Of a stretch of 64,000 nt of DNA, positions 54,114-61,851 are shown piece by piece. The notes under the pieces are model-generated. The model saw only the letters and a program-made list of their open reading frames with translations. It ran no database searches and was not told where the DNA came from. The DNA is taken from assembly GCF_023573145.1 (NCBI RefSeq), contig NZ_CP097636.1, forward strand, positions 1,798,001 to 1,862,000. The letters are read 5' to 3'. The position numbers were made by a program, and so were the translations under genes. Positions within the stretch are counted from its first letter, which is position 1, and the number at the start of each line of letters is the position of its first letter. Origin of the DNA: Aquincola tertiaricarbonis. GTDB lineage: Bacteria > Pseudomonadota > Gammaproteobacteria > Burkholderiales > Burkholderiaceae_C.

Positions 54114-55955
54114 ATGTTACGGCTGTGCAAATCCGGGCGGCGGAAGGCCGGCGCAGCCTTGCTGGCCCTGGCGGCGGCGGGCTGGTTCACGCCCGCCACG
54201 GCCCGGCCTGCCGAGCCCCGCCCCGAGGCCGGGCCCTCCGCAGAAGTCTCCATCCAGCAGGTGCAGGGCAGCGGCGCCACCAGCCCGTGGCTGGGGCGTG
54301 TGGTCACAGTGCAAGGCGTGGTCAACGGCCTGCTGAGCAGCGGTTTCACGATGCAGGACGACGCCGCCGACGGCCCGCTCGAGGCCTCGCGCGGCCTGCA
54401 GGTGCACACCCGCCAGCGGCAAGGGCTGGAGCCCGGCGTGCGGGTGCGCGTCACCGGCCGGGTGGAAGAGTTCGCGCCCGGCGGCGAGCGGCTGAAAGCG
54501 CGCCAGCCCGCGGCCGGCACCACCACGCAGCTGACGGACGTCAGCCTGCTCGAGCGCCTGGGGTCTGCCACGCTGCCGCCCGCCGTGCCCGTGCGCCTGC
54601 CGCTGCCGGCCGGCCAGACGCTGGAGCGTTACGAAGGCATGCGCGTCACGCTGCAAGGGCCGCTGACGGTGGTGGACCACGCGCTGCTGGGTCGATTCGG
54701 CCAGCTCACGCTGTCGGCCGAGGGTCGCCAGTTCATGCCCACCGAGCTGCAGCGCCCCGGCGCGCAAGCCCTGGCGCTGGCGCAGCGCCAGGCGCAGCAG
54801 CGCATCGTGCTGGACGACGGCCGCAGCAGCGCCAACCCCTCGCCGGTGCCTTTCCTGGGCGCCGAAGGCACGCTGCGCATCGGCGACACGGTGGCGGCCG
54901 TTACCGGCGTGATCGACGAAGGGCCGATCGGCGCCCGCGTGGGCGATGCCAGCGGCTACCGGTTGCAGGCGCTGCAGCCGGTCAACTTTCAGCGCAGCCA
55001 CCCGCGCACAGCCGCGCCGCGGCCGGTGGGCGGCAGTTTGAAGGTGGCCAGCTTCAACGTGCTGAACTACTTCTTGACGCTGGAAGGCGGCCGCGGTGCC
55101 GAGTCGGCGCAAGAGCTGCAGCGCCAGCGCGCCAAGATCGTGGCAGCGCTGCGCGCCATCGATGCCGATGTGCTGGGTTTGATGGAGATCGAGAACCGGC
55201 CCGATGCCGCGGCCGACCTGGCCCAGGCCCTGAACCAGGCCATGGGCGCGGGCATCTACGCCGCGGTGCCCGCGCCGCTGGCCGCGCCCGCCGACGGCGC
55301 GGACGCCATCCAGGTGGCGCTGCTGTACAAGCCCGGCCGGGTGCGGCCGGTGGGCCCGGCCCGGCGCGATGAGCGGCCGCTGCACCACCGCCCGCCGCTG
55401 GCCCAGGCCTTCGAGCCGGTGGCCGGCGGCGAGCGCTTCAGCCTCATCGTCAGCCACTTCAAATCGAAGCGCTGCGACGACGAACGGCCGGCCGACGATG
55501 CCGATGCCGACCAGGGCGACGGCCAGGGTTGCTTCAACGCCCGCCGGGTGCGGCAGGCCAGGGCGCTGGCCGAGTTTGCACAGGCGCAGGGGCCGCGCAG
55601 CCTGCTGATCGGCGACCTCAATGCCTACGGCCAGGAAGACCCGGTGCAGCTGCTGCGCGAGGCCGGCTTCGTCGACCTGCTGCAGCGCTTCGAGCCCGGC
55701 GCCTGGACCTATGTGTTCCAGGGCCGCGCCGGCCGGCTGGACCATGCGCTGGCTTCCCCCGCGCTGGCCGCCCAGGCCATCGGCGCCACCGTGTGGCACA
55801 TCAATGCCGACGAGCCGCCGCTGCTGGACTACAAGCTCGAAGGTCGGCAGCCGGCCTGCGCCCGTTGCGCGGCCGACGGCTGGCGGCCCGATGCCTTCCG
55901 CTCGTCGGACCATGACCCGGTGATCGTCGGCCTGCGGCCGGCGCGCCGCCCTTGA
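54114..55955 (+). CDS. Secreted endonuclease/exonuclease/phosphatase protein, ExeM/NucH-like
   Basis: 613 residues from the ATG at 54114. A signal peptide covers ~1-33 (AGAALLALAAAGWFTPATA). Residues ~40-150 form an OB-fold-like domain (VVTVQGVVNGLLSSGFTMQD). Residues ~305-610 form an EEP nuclease domain: VASFNVLNYF, LMEIEN, SHFKSKRC, GDLNAYGQEDP, LDHALAS and SSDHDPVIVGL, so the metal and catalytic positions are kept. It likely degrades extracellular or periplasmic DNA. An in-frame extension upstream is antisense to the small membrane gene and is not used. Confidence 0.9.
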   Translation: MLRLCKSGRRKAGAALLALAAAGWFTPATARPAEPRPEAGPSAEVSIQQVQGSGATSPWLGRVVTVQGVVNGLLSSGFTMQDDAADGPLEASRGLQVHTRQRQGLEPGVRVRVTGRVEEFAPGGERLKARQPAAGTTTQLTDVSLLERLGSATLPPAVPVRLPLPAGQTLERYEGMRVTLQGPLTVVDHALLGRFGQLTLSAEGRQFMPTELQRPGAQALALAQRQAQQRIVLDDGRSSANPSPVPFLGAEGTLRIGDTVAAVTGVIDEGPIGARVGDASGYRLQALQPVNFQRSHPRTAAPRPVGGSLKVASFNVLNYFLTLEGGRGAESAQELQRQRAKIVAALRAIDADVLGLMEIENRPDAAADLAQALNQAMGAGIYAAVPAPLAAPADGADAIQVALLYKPGRVRPVGPARRDERPLHHRPPLAQAFEPVAGGERFSLIVSHFKSKRCDDERPADDADADQGDGQGCFNARRVRQARALAEFAQAQGPRSLLIGDLNAYGQEDPVQLLREAGFVDLLQRFEPGAWTYVFQGRAGRLDHALASPALAAQAIGATVWHINADEPPLLDYKLEGRQPACARCAADGWRPDAFRSSDHDPVIVGLRPARRP

Positions 55956-55968
55956 AGAGCTGGACGCG

Positions 55969-56892
55969 ATGGACGCCGTCTCCGACCTCGGCTTCTTCGT
56001 GCTGCTGGCCCGCAGCGGCAGCCTGGCCGCCTGTGCCCAGCAACTGGGCGTGACACCGCCCACCGTGAGCAAGCGGCTGGCCGCGCTGGAGCGGCGGCTG
56101 GGCGTGCGCCTGCTCAACCGCAGCACGCGGCGCATGGCGCTGACGCCCGAAGGCGAAGCCTATGTGGCCGACGGCACCCGGTTGATGGAGGAGCTGAACG
56201 CGCTGGAGCAGCGCGTGGCCGCCGCCCGCGCCACGCCGCGCGGGCTGCTGCGGGTGCAGGCCACGCTGGGCTTAGGCCGCCGCTACGTGGCGCCGCTGGT
56301 GTCGCAGTTCATGCAGCAGCAGCCCGACGTGGACGTGCTGCTGCAGCTGAGCGACAAGCCGCCCACCCGCGACCAGCCGCACTACGACGTGATGGTGCGC
56401 GTGGGCCCCTTGCCCGACGCACGCTGGAACGCCCGCCGGCTGGCGCCCAACCGGCGGGTGCTGGTGGCTTCGCCGCTGTACCTGAAGCAGTTCGGCGAGC
56501 CGCGCACGCCGGCCGAGCTGCATCAGCACCGCTGCATCGTCATCCGCCAGGACGACGACACCTTCGGCACCTGGCACCTGCGCCAGGCCGGCCGCACCGA
56601 GACGGTGAAGGTGCGCGGCCGCTGCAGCACCAACGATGGCGAAACCGCGATGGCCTGGGCGCTGGACGGCCACGGCATCCTGCTGCGCAGCGAGTGGGAC
56701 GCGGCGGCTTACGTGCGCTCGGGCCGGCTGCAGCGGGTGCTGCCGGGCTGGAGCTTCCCGGCGGCCGACATCGTGGCCGTGTACCCCACCCAGCAGAACC
56801 TGGCCGCCAAGACGCGCGCCTTCATCGACTTCCTGGCCGAGTCGCTGGCCGACAAGCGGCCGGCGAGGCGGGGTGAGGAGAGCAGCTGGTGA
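55969..56892 (+). CDS. LysR family transcriptional regulator
   Basis: 307 residues. N-terminal winged helix ~1-60 (FFVLLARSGSLAACAQQLGV, PPTVSKRLAALERRLGVRLL) and a LysR substrate domain ~90-295. It lies 14 bases after the nuclease gene and converges on the TTT binding-protein gene (15-base gap). The target is unknown. The type resembles CrgA-like regulators with LNRSTRRMALTPEG. Confidence 0.92.
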   Translation: MDAVSDLGFFVLLARSGSLAACAQQLGVTPPTVSKRLAALERRLGVRLLNRSTRRMALTPEGEAYVADGTRLMEELNALEQRVAAARATPRGLLRVQATLGLGRRYVAPLVSQFMQQQPDVDVLLQLSDKPPTRDQPHYDVMVRVGPLPDARWNARRLAPNRRVLVASPLYLKQFGEPRTPAELHQHRCIVIRQDDDTFGTWHLRQAGRTETVKVRGRCSTNDGETAMAWALDGHGILLRSEWDAAAYVRSGRLQRVLPGWSFPAADIVAVYPTQQNLAAKTRAFIDFLAESLADKRPARRGEESSW

Positions 56893-56907
56893 AGGCGGCG
56901 TTCCCGT

Positions 56908-57909
56908 TCAGGGCTTCTGCAGGTTCGCGGCCTTGATCGCCGGCGCCCAGTCGTTCACCTGCTTGCCGACGAAGCCCGCGAAGGCCTCGCCGTTGAGCTT
57001 CATCGGCGTGATGCCCAGCTCCTCGAAGCGCTTGACGATGGCCGGCTGGGCGGCCACTTCGTTGAGGGCGGCGGCCAGCTTGTCGGTGATGTCCTTGGGC
57101 AGCCCGGCCGGCGCCGAGACGCCGAAGTAGTTGTCGGCCACCAGGTCGGGGTAGCCCAGCTCCACCACCGTGGGCACGTCGGGCGCCAGCGGCGAGCGTG
57201 TGCGCGAGGTCACGGCCAGGCCCTTGAGCTGCCCGGTCTTGAGCATGGGCACGTAGGCGGTGATCACGTCGATGCCCAGCGGGATCTGCCCGGCCACCAG
57301 GTCGGTGGTCATCGGCGCGCCGCCGCGGTAGGGCACGTGGGTCATGTCCAGCTTCATGTCCACCTTGACCATCTCGCCGACGATCTGGCCGATGGAGCCC
57401 GGGCCGCCGCTGCCGAAGCTCATGCCGCCCTTGGCGGCGGCGGCCACCTTGGGCAGGTCCTTCAGCGTGGCCATGCCGGCCTGCGGATTGGCCATTACCA
57501 GCACCGGCGCCACGCCCAGCATCGCCACGTGGGTGAACTGCTTGACCGGGTCGTACGGCGGCTTGGCCAGCGTGAAGGGTCCGATGGACAGCGGCGTGGA
57601 GTTGGACAGCAGCAGCGTGTAGCCATCGGGCGCCGAGCGGGCGACCTCGGCGCCGCCGATGGTGCCGCCCGCGCCGGGCTTGTTGTCCACGATCACCGGC
57701 TGGCCCAGCACCTTGCCCAGCGGCGTGGCGATTTCGCGCGCCACGATGTCGCTGGCACCACCAGCGGCGAAGGTGACGACGATGCGGATCGGCTTGTCGG
57801 GCCAGGCCGCCTGCACCGCGCCGGCAGCGCCGGCCAGGCTCAGCGCCAGCAACAGGGCGGCGCGGCGGCGCAGGCCGGGGCGACGGGAAGGGGAGGCAGG
57901 GCGCAGCAT
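56908..57909 (-). CDS. Tripartite tricarboxylate transporter (Bug family) substrate-binding protein
   Basis: 333 residues from the ATG at 57909 preceded by CCGGAG. A signal peptide covers ~1-35 (AALLLALSLAGAAGAVQAAWP). Bug hallmarks: WPDKPIRIVVTFAAGGASDI, VDNKPGAGGTIGG, DGYTLLLSN, PYRGGAPMTTDLVAGQI. It captures a carboxylate-like solute in the periplasm. No TctA/TctB membrane genes are adjacent. It lies 44 bases after uraD on the same strand, hinting at a purine-degradation solute. Confidence 0.92.
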   Translation of the reverse strand: MLRPASPSRRPGLRRRAALLLALSLAGAAGAVQAAWPDKPIRIVVTFAAGGASDIVAREIATPLGKVLGQPVIVDNKPGAGGTIGGAEVARSAPDGYTLLLSNSTPLSIGPFTLAKPPYDPVKQFTHVAMLGVAPVLVMANPQAGMATLKDLPKVAAAAKGGMSFGSGGPGSIGQIVGEMVKVDMKLDMTHVPYRGGAPMTTDLVAGQIPLGIDVITAYVPMLKTGQLKGLAVTSRTRSPLAPDVPTVVELGYPDLVADNYFGVSAPAGLPKDITDKLAAALNEVAAQPAIVKRFEELGITPMKLNGEAFAGFVGKQVNDWAPAIKAANLQKP

Positions 57910-57953
57910 GGGCAACTCCGGAGGGTGGGGGCGGGAAGGGACGGGCGAGGCGG

Positions 57954-58481
57954 TCAGGCAGCCGCACGCAAGCGCTGGTCCAGGCGACGGCGCGAGATCT
58001 CGGCGATCTCGTCCAGGGCCTGCTGCAGCTCGGTGCTGCGGTCGTGATGCAGGCGCTGTTCGAAGGCGGCCAGCGCGCTCTCGCGGCTGTGGCGCGCGAT
58101 GCACAGGATGAAGGGAAAGCCGAAGCGCTGGCGGTAGGCGGCATTCAGCGCATCCCAGCGGGCGGCTTCTTCCGCCGCCAGGTCGTGCAGGGCCAGTCGG
58201 CCTTGCTCGCTGGACGAGTCGGCGGTCATCAGCCCGCGGCGGGCCGCGTCGCCGGCCAGCTCGGGGTGGCCGCGCAGCAGGTCCAGCAGGGCCGGCTCGG
58301 GCAGCGCTCGCAGCACCGCCAGCATGGCGGCATGCAGCGCCGGCAGGCTGTCGAAGGGGCGGTGCGGCAGCACGGCTTCGGGCACCCAGGGCGCATGCTC
58401 GAACACGCTGCCCAGCGTGGCCATGAACTGCGCCGGTGCGCAGTGGTTCAGCGTGGCGAGGGTCGGCAGGTCGGTGTCCAT
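57954..58481 (-). CDS. uraD: OHCU decarboxylase UraD
   Basis: 175 residues from the ATG at 58481; upstream in-frame ATGs extend into the LysR intergenic region. Motifs: LNHCAPAQFMATLGSVFEHAPW, HPELAG, SSEQGRLALH (key SxEQ), and FGFPFILCIARHSRESAL. It decarboxylates 2-oxo-4-hydroxy-4-carboxy-5-ureidoimidazoline to S-allantoin, the last step of urate breakdown. It is divergent from a LysR gene that may control it. Confidence 0.93.
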   Translation of the reverse strand: MDTDLPTLATLNHCAPAQFMATLGSVFEHAPWVPEAVLPHRPFDSLPALHAAMLAVLRALPEPALLDLLRGHPELAGDAARRGLMTADSSSEQGRLALHDLAAEEAARWDALNAAYRQRFGFPFILCIARHSRESALAAFEQRLHHDRSTELQQALDEIAEISRRRLDQRLRAAA

Positions 58482-58569
58482 GCCATGCATGCTAGGCAGC
58501 GGGTGCATGGCCGTCCATGAGCATCGGCGCCATACTGCGTACTCAAAATCAGAACGCAAACCGCTGCCC

Positions 58570-59562
58570 ATGCGCCATTCGCTGTTGCCCATCGTGCTGC
58601 GCTACGTCGACCAGGTGGCGCGTTCCGGCTCCGTCCAGGGTGCAGCCAAGGAGCTGCACGTGGCCGCCTCCGCCGTGCACCGACAGGTGCTGCAGCTGGA
58701 AGACGAACTGGGCGTGGCGCTGTTCGAGCGGCTGCCGCGCGGCATGCGCCTGACCTCGGCTGGCGACGCGGTGGTCACGCTGGCACGGCGCTGGCGGCAC
58801 GACGAGCGGCGGCTGGTGGAGGACATCCGCCAGATGCAGGGCGTGTTCCAGGGCCGGGTGCGCATGATGGCGATGGACAGCCATGCCACCAGCGTGCTGC
58901 CGGCGCTGGTGGCGCGGCTGGGCGAGGCGCATCCCCGTATTTCGCTGGACATCGAGATCGCCAGCACCGACGAAGCGGTGGCCGCGCTGGTGGCCGGCAA
59001 GGCCGAGGTGGTGGCTGGTTTCAACCTGCACCCGCGGCGCGAGCTGCTGCCGCTGTGGCAGGCCGCGCTGCCGCTGGGCTGCGTGGTGGCGCCCGGGCAT
59101 CCGCTGGCGGGGCTGGAGACGGTGAGCCTGCAGGAGGTGAGCGCCCATCCCATCGCGCTGCAGAGCAAGGCGCTGCTGATCCGCCGCTACCTGGAGGCGC
59201 ACTACGACTGGCTGTTCAACGACAGCCGGGCGCGGGTGGAGACCAATTCACTGCAGCTGGTGAAGATGCTGGCCCGCCAGGGCCGGCATGTGGCGCTGAC
59301 GTCCGAGCTGGACGCCGCGCCCGAACTGCTGTCCGGCACGCTGTGCTTCGTGCCGGTGCGCGACCCGCGCGCGGAGCCGCAGACGGTGGCCGTGGCCATC
59401 CACGCCGGCAAGCCGCCCGGGCCGCTGGTCAAGACGGTGGCGACGGTGCTGGCGGAGTGCATTGCCGACTGTCTGGCGCAGGTGCGAAGCACCGGCGACC
59501 TCAGCGCCGCCGGGCCGCCCCAAGGCGCTGAGCGCCCCCCCGGGGGGCCGCGAACGCAGTGA
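58570..59562 (+). CDS. LysR family regulator divergent from uraD
   Basis: 330 residues from the ATG at 58570. Winged helix with YVDQVARSGSVQGAAKELHV and ASAVHRQVLQLEDELGVALF; effector domain ~95-300. It ends in a Pro/Gly-rich tail (PPQGAERPPGGPRTQ) written by a GC-rich palindromic repeat. Divergent placement from uraD and the TTT gene suggests it regulates them. That is inference from position. Confidence 0.9.
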   Translation: MRHSLLPIVLRYVDQVARSGSVQGAAKELHVAASAVHRQVLQLEDELGVALFERLPRGMRLTSAGDAVVTLARRWRHDERRLVEDIRQMQGVFQGRVRMMAMDSHATSVLPALVARLGEAHPRISLDIEIASTDEAVAALVAGKAEVVAGFNLHPRRELLPLWQAALPLGCVVAPGHPLAGLETVSLQEVSAHPIALQSKALLIRRYLEAHYDWLFNDSRARVETNSLQLVKMLARQGRHVALTSELDAAPELLSGTLCFVPVRDPRAEPQTVAVAIHAGKPPGPLVKTVATVLAECIADCLAQVRSTGDLSAAGPPQGAERPPGGPRTQ

Positions 59563-59574
59563 GCTGGGGGGCTG
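59511..59574. repeat. GC-rich palindromic (REP-like) element
   Basis: GGCCGCCCC, then GGCGCTGAGCGCC (13-base palindrome), CCCCCCGGGGGG and CGAACGCAGTGAGCTGGGGG. It overlaps the end of the LysR gene and lies between two converging genes. It looks like dispersed intergenic repeats of Comamonadaceae-type genomes, and may also terminate both transcripts. A genome-wide search would confirm copy number. Confidence 0.6.
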
Positions 59575-59577
59575 ACA

Positions 59578-59943
59578 TCAGCCTCCCGAGCGCTTGACGG
59601 TGTAGCCGGCCGCCTGCAGATGCGCGATCACCTTGTCCCGGTGGTCGCCCTGCACCTCGACCACGCCGTCCTTGGCGGTACCACCGGTGCCGCACAGGCT
59701 CTTGAGCTGGGTGCCCATCTTGGCCAGTGCGGCCGCGTCCAGCGGCAGCCCACGCACCACCGTCACCGCCTTGCCGCCGCGACCCTTGGTCTCGCGGGCC
59801 ACCCGCACGATGCCGTCGCCCGCCGGCGTGGCGGCAGCCAAGGCCTTGCAGCGGCACTGGGCCAGTGGCTGGCGGCAATCGGGGCACATGCGGCCAGCGT
59901 CGGTGGAGTACACGAGGCCGCCGGTGGCGGAGCGGGATTTCAT
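59578..59943 (-). CDS. yciH: SUI1/YciH family translation initiation-like protein
   Basis: 121 residues. A small N-terminal zinc-like motif (MCPDCRQPLAQCRCKA) is followed by the SUI1 domain ~45-118: VRVARETKGRGGKAVTVVRG, LKSLCGTGGTAKDGVVEVQG and a KVIAHLQAAGYTVKRSGG end. Bacterial YciH can act in start-site fidelity. It converges on the LysR gene. Confidence 0.93.
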   Translation of the reverse strand: MKSRSATGGLVYSTDAGRMCPDCRQPLAQCRCKALAAATPAGDGIVRVARETKGRGGKAVTVVRGLPLDAAALAKMGTQLKSLCGTGGTAKDGVVEVQGDHRDKVIAHLQAAGYTVKRSGG

Positions 59944-60025
59944 GGCGTGCGGTGCAGGTGATGACAGGGCAGGGCGCCGAGGGTAACTCTGCCCCGCCCA
60001 AGCGGTAACCGTGCTGTCAACTCAT

Positions 60026-60054
60026 TTGCCAAGTTAACCTACTAGGTTTATCGT
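60026..60054 (+). promoter_or_regulatory. mqsRA promoter with MqsA operator in the spacer
   Basis: TTGCCA (60026-60031), a 17-base spacer, TATCGT (60049-60054). The spacer holds AACCT-ACT-AGGTT (60036-60048), a perfect match to the AACCT-N3-AGGTT MqsA palindrome. The mqsR ATG starts 6 bases after the -10, with no Shine-Dalgarno, so the mRNA may be leaderless. Confidence 0.75.
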
Positions 60055-60059
60055 TCGGT

Positions 60060-60359
60060 ATGGAGAAACGGACGCCGCACTGCAAGCTGCGGGTGGTCAA
60101 GCAGATGGTCACCGAAGGCTTGTGCGAGGCCACCATCACTGCGCTTGGCACGGCCAGGGAGATGGGGCTGGGCTTCAGCGATATGAAGCGCGAGTTGCTG
60201 CGTCTAGAGGCGCCTAGCTTTTACAAGAGCATGACCACACATGCGGATCACCGGCTGTGGCAAGACGTCTATCGACACACGCTCGAGAGCGGCCTGAAGG
60301 CCTATGTGAAGCTGACGGTGCATGAGGGTGTGCTGATCGTTTCCTTCAAGGAGTTATGA
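60060..60359 (+). CDS. mqsR: MqsR mRNA interferase toxin
   Basis: 99 residues, no leader. RelE-like fold of the MqsR type: MEKRTPHCKLRVVKQMV, TALGTAREMGLGFSDMKREL and a FYKSMTTHADHRLWQDVY segment, then VYVKLTV-like (AYVKLTVHEGVLIVSFKEL). It should cleave mRNA at GCU. The toxin gene precedes the antitoxin gene, as is usual for mqsRA. GC content looks a little below that of the flanking genes. Confidence 0.93.
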   Translation: MEKRTPHCKLRVVKQMVTEGLCEATITALGTAREMGLGFSDMKRELLRLEAPSFYKSMTTHADHRLWQDVYRHTLESGLKAYVKLTVHEGVLIVSFKEL

Positions 60360-60763
60360 AGATGAAATGTCCCCACTGCGGCGGCGCGTCCATGGCAGCC
60401 GATACCCGCGATGTCGCTTACACCTACAAGGGGCGGGACACCGTCATCCCGCAGGTGACGGGCCGGTTCTGCCCTGCATGCGGTGAGGTGCTGCTCGCGG
60501 GCGAACACGCAGAGCGCTACAGCGATCTGGTAGGGCGGTTTCACAGGGAGGTGAATGCAACTCTGGTGGACCCCGCCTACATCGCTAAGGTGCGTCGCAA
60601 GCTGGCATTAGACCAGCGCGAGGCTGCCGAGATCTTCGGGGGTGGCGTCAACGCGTTCTCCCGTTACGAAACCGGCAAGACCAAGCCGCCAGTGGCGTTG
60701 ATGAAGCTGCTGAAGGTGCTGGACCGGCACCCCGAGCTTCTGCAGGAGGTGAGGGCGGGCTGA
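60356..60763 (+). CDS. mqsA: MqsA antitoxin
   Basis: 135 residues, start overlapping the mqsR stop (ATGA); a second Met two codons on is possible. N-terminal zinc domain with KCPHCGG and FCPACGE; C-terminal HTH_3 ~70-130 (KVRRKLALDQREAAEIFGGG, NAFSRYETGKTKPP). It binds MqsR and its own promoter palindrome. Close to the E. coli protein in layout and key motifs. Confidence 0.95.
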   Translation: MKMKCPHCGGASMAADTRDVAYTYKGRDTVIPQVTGRFCPACGEVLLAGEHAERYSDLVGRFHREVNATLVDPAYIAKVRRKLALDQREAAEIFGGGVNAFSRYETGKTKPPVALMKLLKVLDRHPELLQEVRAG

Positions 60764-60801
60764 ACGCAAACCTACACTGTCGCCCCTCGCCATCGCCCGC
60801 C

Positions 60802-61836
60802 ATGCAACTCGACCACCTCCGCCAACGCCTGCGCGACCTGGGCGCCAAGCCCACCCATACCTCGCGCCTGCTGCGTCAGTGGGTGAACGCACGCCCGCTG
60901 GAAGGCGGGCGCAGCCTGGCCGAGCACTTCCTGCCGCTGCCCGTGCGTGAGCAGCTGCCCGCGCTGGCCGCCGAGCTGGCGGGCCTGGCCACGGTGCGTT
61001 CGGCCCACCCCGCCGAAGACGGCGCCGAGCGCCTGCTGGTGGGCCTGGCCGATGGCCAGACGGTGGAAAGCGTGCTGCTGCCGCGCGATGGCGTGTGCGT
61101 CTCCACCCAGGTGGGTTGCGCGGTGGGCTGCGTGTTCTGCATGACCGGGCAGGGCGGCCTGCTGCGCCAGGTGAGCAGCGGCGAGATCGTGGCCCAGGTG
61201 GTGCTGGCCCGCCAGCGCCGGCCGGTCAAGAAGGTGGTGTTCATGGGCATGGGCGAGCCCGCCCACAACCTGGACGCGGTGATGGACGCCATCACCGTGC
61301 TGGGCCTGGAAGGCGGCATCGGCCACAAGCAGCTGGTGTTTTCCACCGTCGGCGATGCGCGGGTGTTCGAGCGGCTGCCGCAGGGCCCGGTCAAGCCGGC
61401 GCTGGCGCTGTCGCTGCACAGCACCTTTGCCGACAAGCGCGCCGAGCTGCTGCCCCGCGCGCCGCGCTGGGAGCCGGCCGAGCTGGTGGAGGCCGCCGAA
61501 CGCTATGCCCGCGCCACCGGCTACCCCATCCAGTACCAGTGGACGCTGCTGGCCGGCATCAACGATGGCGATGATGAGCTGGAGCGCATCGCCACGCTGC
61601 TGCAGGGGCGCTACGCGATGATGAACTTCATCCCCTACAACACCAACGAGGGCCTGCCCTTCAGCCGCCCCGACGGTGAACGCGCGGCCGAGATGGCCCG
61701 CCACCTCAACCGCCGCGGCGTGCTCACCCGGCTGCGCTGGTCGGCCGGCCAGGACATCGACGGCGGCTGCGGCCAGCTGCGCGCCCGTGAGTCGGTGCCG
61801 CGCGGGCGGCGCGCCATCCCGATCCACGCGGGTTGA
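60802..61836 (+). CDS. RlmN/Cfr-family radical SAM RNA methyltransferase
   Basis: 344 residues, shorter than typical RlmN (~380). N-terminal helical region ~1-85; a radical SAM core with the C-X3-C-X2-C cluster in CAVGCVFCMTGQGG; VVFMGMGEPAHNLDAVM; and the methyl-carrying Cys in GQDIDGGCGQLR with its partner Cys in VCVSTQVGC. It methylates an adenine in RNA; whether the target is 23S A2503 as for RlmN is not certain. A second, standard rlmN may exist elsewhere. Confidence 0.85.
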   Translation: MQLDHLRQRLRDLGAKPTHTSRLLRQWVNARPLEGGRSLAEHFLPLPVREQLPALAAELAGLATVRSAHPAEDGAERLLVGLADGQTVESVLLPRDGVCVSTQVGCAVGCVFCMTGQGGLLRQVSSGEIVAQVVLARQRRPVKKVVFMGMGEPAHNLDAVMDAITVLGLEGGIGHKQLVFSTVGDARVFERLPQGPVKPALALSLHSTFADKRAELLPRAPRWEPAELVEAAERYARATGYPIQYQWTLLAGINDGDDELERIATLLQGRYAMMNFIPYNTNEGLPFSRPDGERAAEMARHLNRRGVLTRLRWSAGQDIDGGCGQLRARESVPRGRRAIPIHAG

Positions 61837-61851
61837 AGGGCCGCGACCGCT

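Noticed and set aside
60060..60763. HigBA-type toxin-antitoxin assignment
   Set aside because: The antitoxin has the CxxC zinc pairs and the EIFGGGVNAFSRYE motif of MqsA, and the operator matches MqsA.
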